Shown: positions 22,440 to 35,095 of the stretch, piece after piece | Layout: every line of letters begins with the position of its first letter | Position numbering within the stretch: the first letter of the stretch is position 1 | NCBI GenBank assembly: GCA_029959195.1 | Contig: CP114119.1 | Coordinates: 2,852,001 to 2,916,000 of the forward strand | Reading direction: 5' to 3' | DNA length: 64,000 nucleotides | Source: Dictyophora rubrovolvata | Lineage: Eukaryota > Basidiomycota > Agaricomycetes > Phallales > Phallaceae | The notes under the pieces: generated by a model | Told to the model about the DNA's origin: nothing | Database searches by the model: none | What the model saw: only the letters and a program-made list of their open reading frames with translations | Made by a program: the position numbers and the translations under genes

Positions 22440-25303
22440 GAGAAAGGTCCATGAGGGTGGTGGGGGCCGGCAGCGTGCTATCACTGGGGTTTGTGGGCAG
22501 GCGGTCTTCTGTTCCACGTTCTGAGCATAGCTCACCCCCCAACCATCACGGACTCCATCACAGAGAGCGAGACGAGGCAGGATGGACACGATACTAAAAT
22601 ATACTCTGATGGGCGCTAATACTCCATGTGTAGGGAGCTATGCTCCCTTACAGTTCAATAAATTCTGTAGTCCTTTGTCTAGTAGTACTTTGTTTGTACT
22701 CATTTTTTGGCTACTAATACATTTATATTACAACTACATGGAACTAGAGACGTAAGGAAATGACCACGAGTGTCTGGAACCTCTGGAGTGTATGGAGCGT
22801 CTAGAACCTCTAGAGTGTATTGAGTGTCTGGAACTTCGGGAGTGTCTGAAGATACTGGAAAAAGAAAATGTCCACGTACACTAAGAGATTTTGATGTGGG
22901 TCAGAGGTGGTTCCATCACTCTCAAAGTTTCCTATCTATTCTGGGTGCTTCAAGACTGGGGAACGTCGTCCCAGCTGATCCAGCGGTCTAGAGCGTCTGG
23001 GAACGTCCAGAGCTCAAAGGCAGATCGCTGATGTCGGGATTGAACTCATTCAAAAACGGCAAAGCAACAGAGTGCCAATCAGGGAGTGGACGAAAAGGAA
23101 GAAAAAAAAGACTGTTTGTTAGAAAGCCTTCTGACGTGGTTGGCGCGACGGCCGAGATGGAAATCAAAACAGAAAGAAAGGGACAGAAGACAAACTGAAT
23201 GAATGGATGGAATGGTTTGGTGTACGGAAAAGAGAAAAACAGGAATTAGTAGGTAGATATGGTATATGTGAATGGATCAGAAAGTCATTCCAGAATGAAT
23301 AGCTAGCGCTGTTCCAGTAAGATATCAAAACATTAAGCATTTCTCAGTGGATGATGACTCTGTAGTGGGCAACTGCACGACTGTCTTGTGATACCTAACT
23401 GAGCCCATTGTGCTTCAGCATCCTCGACACCATAAAAAAACGAGGAATTGGATGAACAAACCGAGAATCAGAGAAGAAACTAAACGAACAAAAAAGGGAA
23501 AAGACTGTGATTGTTGAAAATGTAACAAGAAGATTGAGCCTTCTGAGATAATCTACACGATGACAAAAAACAAAACAAATGCAGAAGAATAGAAAAGAGA
23601 AAAGAACAAAAAAAAAGTTGAATCGATGAATGGATGGAACGATTTGAATGCAAGAACAGGAAACGAGAAATAGATATGGCGGATATGGAGGATATGAATG
23701 GAATCAAGGGATCAAAGATCAAAAACCGATGATAGTGTTACAATGACATGAAGAAAGATGATCAAGGGCTCCATTGGTATTTGGTCGCCGAAAAAAACCA
23801 GGATTCGGCAACCCATACACAACCATTCCGTATCCAAGATAAAAGGAGAAAAAAATGAAAATGTCGCAAGTGAAAAGTGTTGTGTCGTTTTGTCGTCGCT
23901 CCCAATTACATATTGGAATTCGTTCGTGCCAAGCCGTTCACGTTTCGTAAAAAAATCGTTTCTTTCCAGAAGGGAGGGGAACGGGGTTGTGGATGAGGGT
24001 AAAGAGGGAAAAGCGCAACCACGAAACATTGTCGACCACAAGATTGCGAGCGACGAGACAAAAGGATGTGCCAATGTTCTATTTCCGTGTAAGGAGCAAG
24101 CAGCGACGAGAGAAAATGGATCGCGAATCGTGGATTTGTTCTGACACAGAAAACGGTACAACGTGAGATGAGACAAGTACAGAGAAAGGTTCCCAACTGC
24201 CAAAGGTGGACACCGAAAATCGAGATCGATATGGAATGAGTCAGGTGATACAGAAACACGCAGACGATGCGGATGCAAACGTGATTGTGATAGGAGGGAG
24301 GAAAAAAGGAGGTGGTTGAGTCGTCAAGAAATCTCCGAAGCCATCCCAGCGAGAAGTAATGAGGGAACAGTAATCAGAACTAAAAGCCCAATATATGTTA
24401 CGAACCGAACAAAGCCAAACGATCTGAGAGGGACAAGAAAACCAGTTTTATCCCTACCAGAGAACCGAGGCGGATGTTGATAACCTAACCGTCGCAAGGA
24501 CCTAAGAAAACGTTCCGTACGCATACGTGCGTGTCGTGTTTGAAACAAAGAGAGGAAGAGCCGACAAGGACGGATGTCTTGCTTTCTCGTCCTCAACTAG
24601 TGAAAGCGGCTCGAACGAACACGATGTCAAATCATATTCGTAGTCGTAACCTATAGGGAGTCCAGCAAAACGTCTAATGCAGAAACCGACATCCCGACGT
24701 CCCTTCATTCCTCGTATCATATATCGAACACCAAGGTCCGAATCCACTACACGCCATATGCCCAACAACATCAGCACCCACTACCAAGTAGCCAACAACA
24801 ATAATACCCCGACGCCCATGTTGACCCGAGCCAAAGTCCCGAGACGAAAACCCCAGAACCAAAACCAGAATACCAGAACAGGACCGAGATGGTGATGAAA
24901 AGCGGGAATCCATCCCGCACGCGAGTAAACCTGTACTCGGAATTCTATTCTTCAGCCCATTTGGACGACGACAGTTTTCCGGGTGCGACGAGGTGGTACT
25001 GTTCTTTCGTTTCTCTCCTTTCGGCGCGCTGCTTAGCACACCGTATCACGCAGTGCAATAGAACCTAAATTTGAACGACAACAAAAAAAGAGCCACGGTG
25101 TCAAGGTCCTTGTCATGTCAGCGCCACTGCCTATCGCCACTGCACGCTGCCACCATCAAAATGCCAAAGCCACGACCCGCACGGCCTTGACCCAAGAGAA
25201 AACACAATAATAAGAGGAGTCAAAGACAAAAGAAGAATAATTAGGTTTCATTTTTTTTTGAGTTTTTGAGTTTTTCGTTCTTTCTTTTCCTCGTTTTCAT
25301 TCC
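22440..25303. other. Intergenic DNA with a short degenerate tandem repeat
   Basis: A degenerate tandem repeat of a GTGTCTGGAACCTCTGGA-like unit lies at about 22765-22855, with further GTCTGGAACGTC-like pieces to 23015. A 16-base palindromic string (AGGGAGCTATGCTCCCT) sits at 22633. Frames up to 188 codons (23712-24278 minus) have no domain or codon logic and look fortuitous. The last part should be 3' UTR of the bHLH gene. Confidence 0.45.
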
Positions 25304-26600
25304 TCAGTACTCGCTTCCCGAGGCCCGCGAAGCGCTCACAGTGGAATCATTCGCATGGTGGTACAGCCCTAGTGGCGGAGGTGGTAGCGGTGGTGGTACT
25401 GCGGGTACAGCCTGATCTTGAGCTTGAGACTGGGCAGAAGGTGTAGTAGGCACGTGCACATCCGGGGGTGGTGACAAGGGACGTGGACCACCACCATCAT
25501 CCATATGATGCAAACCACCGCTGTCGTGATCAAACCCATGAGCAGGTGGAAGACCAAGATCGAGCTCCGTAGGCATCTGTCCAGTATGATTCGCAACCAT
25601 CAACGAGAGCCGTTCATTAATCTCCCTCAGCCTCGTCACCTCAGCTTCAAGCGCAGCCATCCTAGCATGCAAAATCTTATTTGACTGGTCGATATTCGCA
25701 ACGTAATTCGTAGCGCGCTCGAGAAGAGACACTTTGCTGCTTTTTTGATTAGACGGTGGGAGGACGTTTTTGAGACGGGCATAGCCCTCACGGAGTTCAT
25801 CCCTCCGGCGCTGTTCAGCTTCGATGCGCTGCTTGCGTGTCGCTTCTTTGCGAGAATTGGCGAGAGATTCGGCGAGTGCTTGACCGGAAAGACTACCGAC
25901 ACTACTGCCATTACCACCGCCGCCACCTGTACTTTGCGGGCTTATGGGGTCATGATCTTGTTCACCGTCATCTGAGAGGTCTTGCTCGTCGTTTGTGGAA
26001 CTACGTCGACGGGGCCGTCTTCCTCCACCCACTGTAGCTGTGGCGGGATGGTACCTGTGAGCATGTGCACGGCGAGCCGGAGGTGAGCCTGCTCCGCTGC
26101 TGCTTTCCCGAGAATATGAGTGAGCGTGGTGGGTAGTATGGCCGTGACCGTGGCCGTGGGTGGCGTGGATGGAGTGGGTGGTATGATACGGCGTTTGACT
26201 GTCGGTTGATACATCCGAGCCTGACACTGGTGGAGATATCGGGTGATCGTATATCGACGTATTTGTTATGGAATTGGCGGGTGACGGAGAGGGTGGGAGT
26301 TGAAGACCGGCTGCGAGACGGGTGGGTGAGTTCGGGAATTGGAAGGTCTGGTTGTGCTGTAGCATGCTCATTGGGCGGATTTGCATCAAATCATCTTTTA
26401 AAGATAGTAATTGTTAGAATAAATAGAGGCTGTATTGCAGTGATGTAGGTTTGGAGCTTACGAGGCTGGGTGTCCTGGAGATGATGATGATAGGCCAAAT
26501 GAGTAGTTGGAGCGTATGGAAGGGCCGCGTAGCCGTCATCTGAAGTGTAGAAGGCATAAGGAGCACCAGAAAGAGTTGGGTCAGTCACTTCGTGATCCAT
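25304..26600 (-). CDS. bHLH-leucine zipper transcription factor
   Basis: Two exons, 26600-26462 and 26394-25304, joined over a 67-base GT-AG intron, give 409 residues. An N-terminal low-complexity part (His/Gly- and Ser-rich, HATHGHGHGHTTHH) precedes a basic region (RKQRIEAEQRRRDELR), helix 1 (EGYARLKNVLPP), loop, helix 2 (KVSLLERATNYVANI) and a zipper-like heptad stretch (MAALEAEVTRLREINERLSLM). The Glu-x-x-Arg in the basic region predicts E-box (CANNTG) binding as a dimer in the nucleus. The C-terminus is rich in proline. The start MDHEVTD is chosen because the upstream in-frame ATG at 26765 would add a low-complexity ACG-repeat leader. It stands alone, with no obvious partner gene nearby. 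Confidence 0.9.
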
Positions 26601-29024
26601 TTCGGTATAAGCTCTCGTCAAGTTATGAGTAATTGTCGTCGTCGTCGTCGTTGTAGCTGTGGCGGTGCGTGTAGGTTTCCCTTCCCGTTTGGGATATTTG
26701 GTAGTAAACCGTTTTCGTGAGGGAAAATTTCGTAGCAAGTGTCGTGAGATATAGAAAGGGTACAACTATATTCAGCGCAGAAGAATGGAAGAAAAGAAAT
26801 GGAGCAGAGTTTGAATGTGAAAGGGTGAAAAGCAAAACGCAAGCAAGTAAAAGAGAATAAGAGAAAAGAAAAAAGAAAAAGGCTGCGCAATGTGAAGACT
26901 TTGAACAGCCAAAATGAAAGAAAAAAGATGAAAGAAAAGACAAAAACCAGACCCGGGGACGGATGAGTCTTTGTGGTTTTTGTTGTGCTCACCGTAACAG
27001 CACAAAGAGAAGACCTTCCGCTCTTTTGTTCCTCCGACAGACCGGCGCTTAACTCCCTGTCATTGAACCCCCCCAAAATTTATTCTTTTATAACGTGTAT
27101 TGTGCGTGCAATTTCTTTTGTTTTTTGCGCCTTGTTGCGTATCATTACATATTCGGTCAGATCAATAATAATAATAATGATAATTGTGTGCGTGCGAAGT
27201 GTATATAAAATGAAGTCCTTTCTGTGCTTTTGAAGGGTGATTTTTATTAATGATCAGATCTTGATAACGCACAGAATATTCGGTTTTGCGCCCTATTATA
27301 GCCTACTATGTACGTAGATTGCTTACCGTTTATTATTTCACAGGGTTAACTTGATGTCGAGTCGGTTCTTGTCGCTTGTCGATTGGCGAAGTGAATGACA
27401 CATGAAGAAGAAGTTCTAGAATTGTTGAAAAGATAGCCTGAGCGAGTAATGCCGGCAGAAGAAGATTGCACTGTTCCCCCCAAAAAATGTCCATTGGCTA
27501 TTGGAAACAGAATTACGTACATACGCTATACCAGACTTGCTTATGCCGGTATCTCTTTGCAACGAGGCAATACGGCCAACTGAAGAGCTGTCCCTAGTAG
27601 ACTTCCACGGATCGACGATTACGCCTTCAATTGATGAACTCACACGAAACAAAAAGGTAACAAGATCTCAAGACTGAGAAAGTCCATAAACTCAGTCATC
27701 GACTCTCTGAATGTCAGGGGCCAAGACACGCGGCATATTTACCTGAGGCCGAGTTCGTTAATTTCGCATGGACCACCCAGAGAAGGCCGATTTCCTTTTA
27801 ATCAATGAGCGCGGTGAATAAGCGTCCTAGCAAGAAACGGTGGAGTTACATATACATCTACCAAACGATGTACTCGTGGCAAAGAACATGTTTCCTGTGG
27901 ACAGTGGCAGTGCATGGCAAACATCAGGTTAACCTTGAACGTCAGCCAAGACCATCCTCTACCATTACATAGATCTCATCACTGGTTTGATTCATGGGTC
28001 GGCGGCGACGCGCCAATACAGCCATTTATATTATGAACAGGAATAAATTTCCTTTTCAAGCCGGAAGAAACTGTTACAGACTCACGTCGTATGGAACCCG
28101 CAGCCGTATCTCACTCACATGTACAGTCTATAGCCACTGATCAAAAACGGACAACCAAATGCGGAAAAATAGCTCTCTTGGATTAGACTTTCGACACCGG
28201 GATCATTCATGATGTCGCCATGCTTGATGTTTAACCGAGATTTTTTTTAGATTCCGTGGAGCTGATACAAACCATCATGCGAGTCAAGTTTTGTCCTGAA
28301 CCGCAGCATTGCCAGCAGCTGAACACAAACATCACATTTGTTTTTCCGCTTCCAAGATGCTATGTTTGGCGACAGACTCGTTAATTTGAAATTCACCTAA
28401 CGAATCATGAATTCGCCCTGACCCCCCCCTCTCGTGTTTATTGGCACTTGACACCTCAGACCTGATGTGAAAGGCTTCGAGGTTCGTACTATTCCATTCA
28501 AAAATTCCATTTCGGAGAGAAGGTGTGTTCCGTGATCGCGAGTTACATATAACATGTAATCAGTGTCAAGCACGCATGGGATCCATCATGCTTGGGCGTC
28601 CTTTGTTGGTATAATACTAAGAATGCAAAAGCGAAAGCTAAAGCCAGGTTGATAGATTGACACTCCATTGGGAATGCCCAGCGCAGACTCCAGACACATG
28701 TATTGCAATGGATTAGATTCCAAGGTTGCCAAAGGCAGGCAGAACAGGCACATTAATATATTTCAATTGACAGAACCCCTTGTGTTTCGAGGCTGGTATG
28801 CTAATGCTGATATAACACAGCTTGAGCAGGCAATAGATTAATGGTTTGTTAGCTGAGTATCTATTCTATTTTTTTAAGAGGTATCATGGTTTTTTGGTAA
28901 TTGGGCGAGGTAAAATGAGTATTTAGGAAAAACGAATCTGGAAGCTTCACATTCCGACTCTTCTCTAAGTTGATAGCAGCCTCAATTTTTTCGAAGCTTT
29001 CACCAGTATCACTAGTACACGCAG
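26601..29024. other. Intergenic region between the bHLH gene and membrane gene 1
   Basis: 26600-27000 is strongly pyrimidine-rich on the minus strand, as expected for a fungal 5' leader and promoter of the bHLH gene, with a short trinucleotide run (GTCGTCGTCGTCGTTGTAG) at 26636. 27250-29000 contains no frame above 80 codons with a recognisable domain; I see no gene there. Confidence 0.45.
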
Positions 29025-30772
29025 ATGCATTATATGCTGAGCGACGATGTAACCGCTGAAACCATAAACATTATTATCCAAGGAGCATATGAAAAGTAGG
29101 CTCTGTCCACTCGCTCCATACCCAAGTCAAATATCTAACACTTATTTTAGACACGTCAATAAATTGGTCAGTGGTAGTGCATTTGGTGAGTCATTACCCC
29201 ATTTTAAAGATAATTTTTTGACTCAGAAATAAAAACAAGCGTTGCTTCTATACACCACCATCTCGAAGCTTGCGGAGGAAAGGGAATACATTTGGCGGAG
29301 GGAATTTCGTCTTCCCACCTGGCTCTATTTTTTCACAAGATACGGTTCCTTGGTTCAGCAGGGACATATAATTGCATATAACTTGGTGCCATCAATCGTA
29401 AGCCGAACTTTCCTGACATTCGCCAGTGCTGATTCCTGTAGTCGATAATGTAAGGTCCAATATTTCACAAAGCAATCAAACCAACGTTGAAATATCCAAA
29501 AGGTCTTGTAATCTTATCAATTACATGCAATTGTTTTGGTTTGTGGTTTCATTTACGGGTACTCAAGGTCGGTGTATCTCACATTCAACATAAAAATTCT
29601 GAGAGATTTTAGGGCTTTTAATTGCTCGAGCGTATTCACTGTGCAATGGAACCAAAGTCCTAGCTGGGGCTTTAGCTATCGGTTTTGCTTTAGGATTAAT
29701 TTTATCCGTGATTAGTTAAGAAATTAACTTCTCCAAAACATAGCATAAAGATCTTACTATTTATTCAGGTTTGGTACCATTTAGTTCTTGCGCAACAGAG
29801 TAAGATGTGTTCTTGTCTCTCTCGAGTGTTTTACATAATTTTTTAAACGTCCACTTTGCAGCACCGCACTGACCGGTACGATTTAATGGGGGAATATGAA
29901 CAAAATTCGTTCACTGAAATACATACCTAGTTCTACAGACCCTAGCTGCTTTTTTGCAGAATTTCTTCGTTATCTTTACTGATCTCATTGTATTTGGAAT
30001 TTGCATGCGGGAGGTTTGGGGTATATGGAGATTACAACGGGAATCTGGTATTCGAAGTCCAAGCAACTTTATTTCTATACTCTTCAGGCAAAGTACGTTT
30101 TTGTGAACTCTTCCATTAAGCTTATCTAACAAATCATTATTAGGTATATCAAGGTCTGGGTAAGCATTAACGTTCAGCACAAAGATACGTAATATCTCAA
30201 AATTGCCTCACTCTCTGCACATATTTAAGCTTCGTGATTTCTACTTCCTTATCCCTTGGAGTCTTTGCTTTAGTGAGTCTTGACAAGAATCAAACAACAT
30301 GTTTCCTACTCATTTCCGTTTGCCAAGATTGCCCGTGTGAGATTCCTTGTACATACAGTGTATCTCTTATTTGCCGAAACTTTATTAGCACTCAAAACTA
30401 TCGTTATTTGTGCTGGACATTGGAAATGTTCTACAAAATTCGTAAAGCCATTTGTATTGTCATAACGAAACACAATCTCATTTCTATCTTTCTTTTCCCT
30501 GAATCTCAAGCCTCTCCGCCATTCTAGTTGCTGATTTCACCTTGGATCTTCGTCGACGGAATTCCGCATCAATAGAGATTATCAACGTAACTGTACCGAC
30601 GCTCCAATTTCATAATTTGCTTCAGCACGTTCATCAATCCTTTCTTGTTGAAATGCGGACTCCTGAAGATTTGGAGACAGAAGGAAAATGCGGCGATGGT
30701 GACTCAGAGTCTAGCGAGTCCTTTCTGAGGATAAATAAGAGTTGTTGGGTAGGGGGAGCTTCAGCTTCTTGA
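29025..30772 (+). CDS. DUF6533-like seven-helix membrane protein, copy 1 (complete)
   Basis: Fourteen exons: 29025-29095, 29151-29185, 29240-29397, 29442-29449, 29503-29567, 29613-29714, 29769-29799, 29862-29875, 29931-30092, 30144-30159, 30230-30272, 30328-30336, 30389-30441, 30511-30772. They total 1029 bases (342 residues), with acceptor AG everywhere and GT donors. Exons of 8, 14, 16 and 9 bases are required to keep frame. The N-terminal block (EEREYIWRREFRLPTWLY, then FFTRYG) matches the DUF6533 pattern of mushroom membrane proteins. Seven hydrophobic segments can be counted, ending with LSAILVADFTLDLRRRNS and a cytoplasmic acidic tail. The family resembles receptors in topology, but its ligand and function are unknown. 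It heads an array of six relatives. Confidence 0.88.
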
Positions 30773-33370
30773 AGTTAATTTGATTGGCTCGGAGTGCAGG
30801 TATATATGAAATGTGATATTTCAATCAATTTTCTAGAAATGAAACATCATAGGTCTAAACCATGAAATGTACCTTAATTTGTCAACTATTCAATAATTTC
30901 ACCCTCCTTTAGCTTATAGCTTGATAAATGAAAAAAAGAAGGTTTTCTTAACAGTCCGCTGCCAAGCTAGGCGAGCGTTGTGAGAGTGTAAAATGTTCAT
31001 TTATCTGAGAATGTTTTCAGATAACTTACGATCGATTAATTATTGATAAAATCGGTAAATTTTACTTTGCGAACAGGAATCTATTTTAAATTCGTGGCAC
31101 AATTCACGAACGTCGAAATGGACCCAGTCGTCGGAGCTTTAAAAAAAAACACATCTCCCCGAACCAAGCAATCCATCACGTTCTCAGCTCAGCGCATATT
31201 CACAAAATTCAGTGCTTGGCGAATGATTGCGACATTGCATTCCATGGAATCGATATCGGAGACAGCGTAGCAGAGTCCTTGTGGCTTGACAGGGATCGAC
31301 GGGATTGAAATTTGATAGTGATGCGGTAGCGGTGTGGTAGCACGAGCCAGGGTGGAGACACGCATTAACGCGGACGGAAACTTGGATTATGAACGATTTT
31401 CTCATGCTTTTGAATGATCTCATTTCTAAGCTTACAGACGTTGAACTCGGTCCCAACCTTGACACACTTTGGACCACTGCCCTCTTCGGGGAATTATGCG
31501 AAGTATTACTTTCAATACGGTGATACTTTGATTGACATATCCGGTAGATCTTCAAGTGCTGCCTTAAAGCCACTGGTACGGAAGCTTTTGACGCGGACGA
31601 CCGTTGACATGTTGACATGCCAGTATCACTCTATATTCCCCACGCCATTGAACATTCGCACGAAATCCCAGAAACGCCCAAGGGTCCTTCTGATGTCACG
31701 GGAATATATCTTCCTTCAATGTCAAGTGTTATGTGGATAATCTGGTGGCTGCTGCGAGTGTCGAGGGGCATGGCACATACGACATTGACGCAACATCAGC
31801 CATTACTTTTACGTTTGTGACCAGGAGGGTGGGAGTTCATGACGATCTCCGCTTTGAAAACGCTTTGACGATGAACACGGGCACCAAGAGGATCCAAATC
31901 ATGGTTGTCGATGCCTAGCGGCGACCCGCGACTCGTGAACGAAGAGGATCAATCTTTCTATGCGACTTTCCATTCTGAACGTGTGATGATAACTTTGACA
32001 AATCTCATCATTCTTTCCAGAAAACTCCTGAAGGTGTTTGTGTTTGTCGTCATAGCCCAATCTCATGAGTTTTCGCCGGGGTTGGTAGTATAAACGATGG
32101 CATTGAAATATGTACGTGCACATTCTTGGTTTCGACTGAATCTTACAGTGTCACCAAATCTACAATTGAAGAAAAGAGGGTACTTTCAATTTTCCTGGTT
32201 CCAACAAGATGACGTACGGTTGCTATCAATTTGTCTTCTCTGTCTTCTCACCGAAATGGATCCGGAGCTATTCAACATGCGACGTTACCGTTTACACATG
32301 TTGGTCTCAATCATTGGCAACCAGCTTCGACACAGTCGGGAAACTTTCTTCATCTTTTTCTTCTCGCGACGATGACACCATGTGTTCACGGTTGAATACC
32401 GAGACTCCGATGTGCTGCTCTCATTTTGCACATCTTTAATTTTTCTTGTCCCTTATTTCTTTCTCCCTTCATTATGAAAACAAAAACGTTTCTTCGAATG
32501 GCTTAGCACGCGTACGAGCGAACACCGACACCCAATTACATTAATTGATCGAGAATGAGGTGAACGCCGACCATACAGCGCTTTTTCACTTCCATTTTAT
32601 TTTTCGTCGTGGTGCAAATTATGTCTAAAGACATTGTTAGTTCGTTTTCGCTCTTTCTACCGATCACATTCTTTCTTCCCTTTTCGTTTTCTTTTCAATT
32701 CGTAATCTGTCACTTAATTGCCTGCTATCATGGTATCGAAGATGTTTCGTCAGGTGATAAATATCACCACGCGGGACGATCACCACGATGGAAAACTGAT
32801 TCGTCTTACTGGATCATTCGTTGTCCATTGTATTGACATTGTATTGAGATTGAAGACCTTGGTTGGTTTGGTTTCACATCATTCACTCAAAAATTTAGTC
32901 CCCTCCTGGCTATAGGATTTTTCGACAATTGATTGCCACGAAGACCGGAATCCGACGTACGCGATAATACATTTCCATCACTACAAGCAAATCGCATTGA
33001 ATTAGCTTTTCCACGTTCTCTGTCGATTGAATATGATGGATGTTCTAGTGGCGAAAATAGAAGTAAGAAGCTGATATGATCGATGATAAGCATTATCACT
33101 GATGATTCAACAGGAACGGGCCACGGGAACACATACATATCGAATAAAATGAATTGAATGAGATATCTTTGCCAAAGGCACCACCATATATTCATCCGAG
33201 TCCTAATTTTAAAGTTCATACGCCCCTTGTCTTTCTACTAATATACGGCGTTAAATAAGAGTGACATTCGAACGATGGTTTATCAAGTTTTTCAGAGACA
33301 ACTCTGATAGCAACTCATCTTCAGTCGAAAATCCTCAGGCTCACCAGTTCTCAAGCTTGTACCAAGTTAG
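30773..33370. other. Intergenic region, possible decayed gene 31050-32450
   Basis: Blocks that read like protein occur in different plus-strand frames (31119-31270; 31388-31520; 31733-31918; 32097-32375), but no consistent splice sites or domain link them, so a degraded gene is possible. 33047-33190 shares a diverged copy with 41560-41745 (both include ATATCTTTGCCAAAG), suggesting that flanks were duplicated together with the membrane-protein genes. Confidence 0.3.
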
Positions 33371-35095
33371 ATGAACGACACAATAAGCAACATGACCGCT
33401 GCGTCTATGGCAGACATTCTTATCCAGGAAGCATACGAGACGTAAGTATTTTTTTCATACCAACGTCAGGCAATCAAAAATCATCCTCTTAGATACGTCT
33501 TCAACCTGTTTAATATCTGTGCCGTCGGTGAGCCCACTATCTCACTTCTAGAATTGACTTTATTTATGACCAAGAACAAAACCGTTAGCACTTCTTTTAT
33601 ATGCTAACGTGTCAAAGTTGTCTCAAGAAATTGAGCATATATGGGGAAAGAGACTTAGCCTTCCTAGTTTGCTGTATATTTTTACGAGATATGGACCATT
33701 AATTCAGCCGGGGTTCACGCTAGGGGGTAGCTTGGCACCGTCAATAGTAAGTCGAACCTTCATGACGTCTTGTATCTCTAACTTTTTGCAGTCGATGAGG
33801 TAAAAAGAAAAATCATTGTGCCTAAATTAAAGCTAAAAACTGAAAGGTCTTGTAATATTCTCAATGATATGCAATTACTTTGTAATGTGCTGTCGTATAT
33901 CGGCGGTCAAGATAGGTTCTCAGCCCGTTCAATTTCACCGATAAGGAATTTATAAAGCACTTTAGGCTTATTGATTGCTCGGGCATATTCTCTGTGCAAA
34001 GGAAATAAAATATTTGCTGGAGTTTTAGCCATCGGTTTTGTTTTTGGATTGGGTTTATTCCTGCTCAGTAAAGAGTTAAATATTCTCTTCAAAGGCACAA
34101 AATGGCTTACTATTTTTCAAGGTGCAATACCCTCTAATCCCTGCACTACAAGGTAAGACACATTGTTTTTGTTCGAAGCTTCACTTTAATCTCTATGCGT
34201 AGCTCCACAATTCCCGGTACGGTATCAATGGTCAGTTCGGAGTGCGATTCATTCACTAAAATTCGCGCTTAGCTTTTGTACCCATTGCGACTTTTGTGCA
34301 AAGTTTATTTGTCATCTTCACTGATCTCGTTGTATTTGGGATCTGTATGCGTGAAATTTGGGGCACATGGAAACTGAAGCGGAAAGTCAGTATTCAGCGT
34401 CAAAGTGATTTGGTCTCCATACTCATTAGACAAAGTACGTCTTTATAAAACGTTCCAATGAGACTTGTTTAACAAAGGATCTTAAGGTGTCTTAAGGTGT
34501 TGGTGAGCATTATTTCCTGCAAAGATGGGCATGCCAAGATCGTCTCATATTCTACACGACTCAAAAAGCTTTGTGGTTTTTATCACGGTATCTTCTGCGG
34601 TTCTCCTGCTAGTAAGTTTCACGCGTCAGCTATGAAAGCACCCACTTATAGTGATTTTTCAAGATTTACACAGTAAATCCTTCGACTTTTTCCTTATATT
34701 TCCGATCCACCAAACTTTATTAGAACCCGGGATCAGTTGTGGTGGATCTTAGAAGCCTTTTGCAAAATAGGTGGGACGATTACTCGTCATATCAAATGCA
34801 ACTCAATTTTACTTCCTCCTTTACCAGTCTTTCAGCAATTTTGATTGCTGATTTTACCTTGGAACTTCGTCGACGCAACTCCACAGCAATTCAAACTAAC
34901 GAGATAACATTACCGTCCCTTCGTTTTCAAAGCGTTCTCCAACACGTTCATCAATCCTTTCTTGTAGAAATGGGGACTCCTCAGGAAGGTATACAACCGG
35001 AAAGAAACGGTGATGATGACCTTGTCGAGCTTGCAGAAATTACTGAAGCTGTTCTTGCTCCTACTCGCGACGCATTAAATCAAAAAAACCTTTGA
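33371..35095 (+). CDS. DUF6533-like seven-helix membrane protein, copy 2 (open, one odd splice site)
   Basis: Same 14-exon layout as copy 1. Exon sizes of 71, 35, 158, 8, 65 and 102 bases were located (33371-33441, 33493-33527, 33589-33746, 33792-33799, 33847-33911, 33966-34067), and the last two exons are 34724-34770 and 34828-35095. Summed with the conserved middle exons this gives 1029 bases (342 residues). The base pair after exon 5 is AT instead of GT; a GT six bases upstream (33906) would keep frame and shorten the protein by two residues. The DUF6533 block reads QEIEHIWGKRLSLPSLLY and the last helix LSAILIADFTLELRRRNS. Probably expressed, but splicing of exon 5 needs RNA evidence. Confidence 0.8.

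Noticed and set aside
22765-22855. CRISPR-like array
   Set aside because: The units are degenerate, short and contiguous without spacers; a simple tandem repeat explains them, and the organism is a eukaryote.
23712-24278. 188-codon minus-strand open frame
   Set aside because: No domain, no splice context and several competing frames of similar length on both strands; likely chance in moderately GC-rich intergenic DNA.
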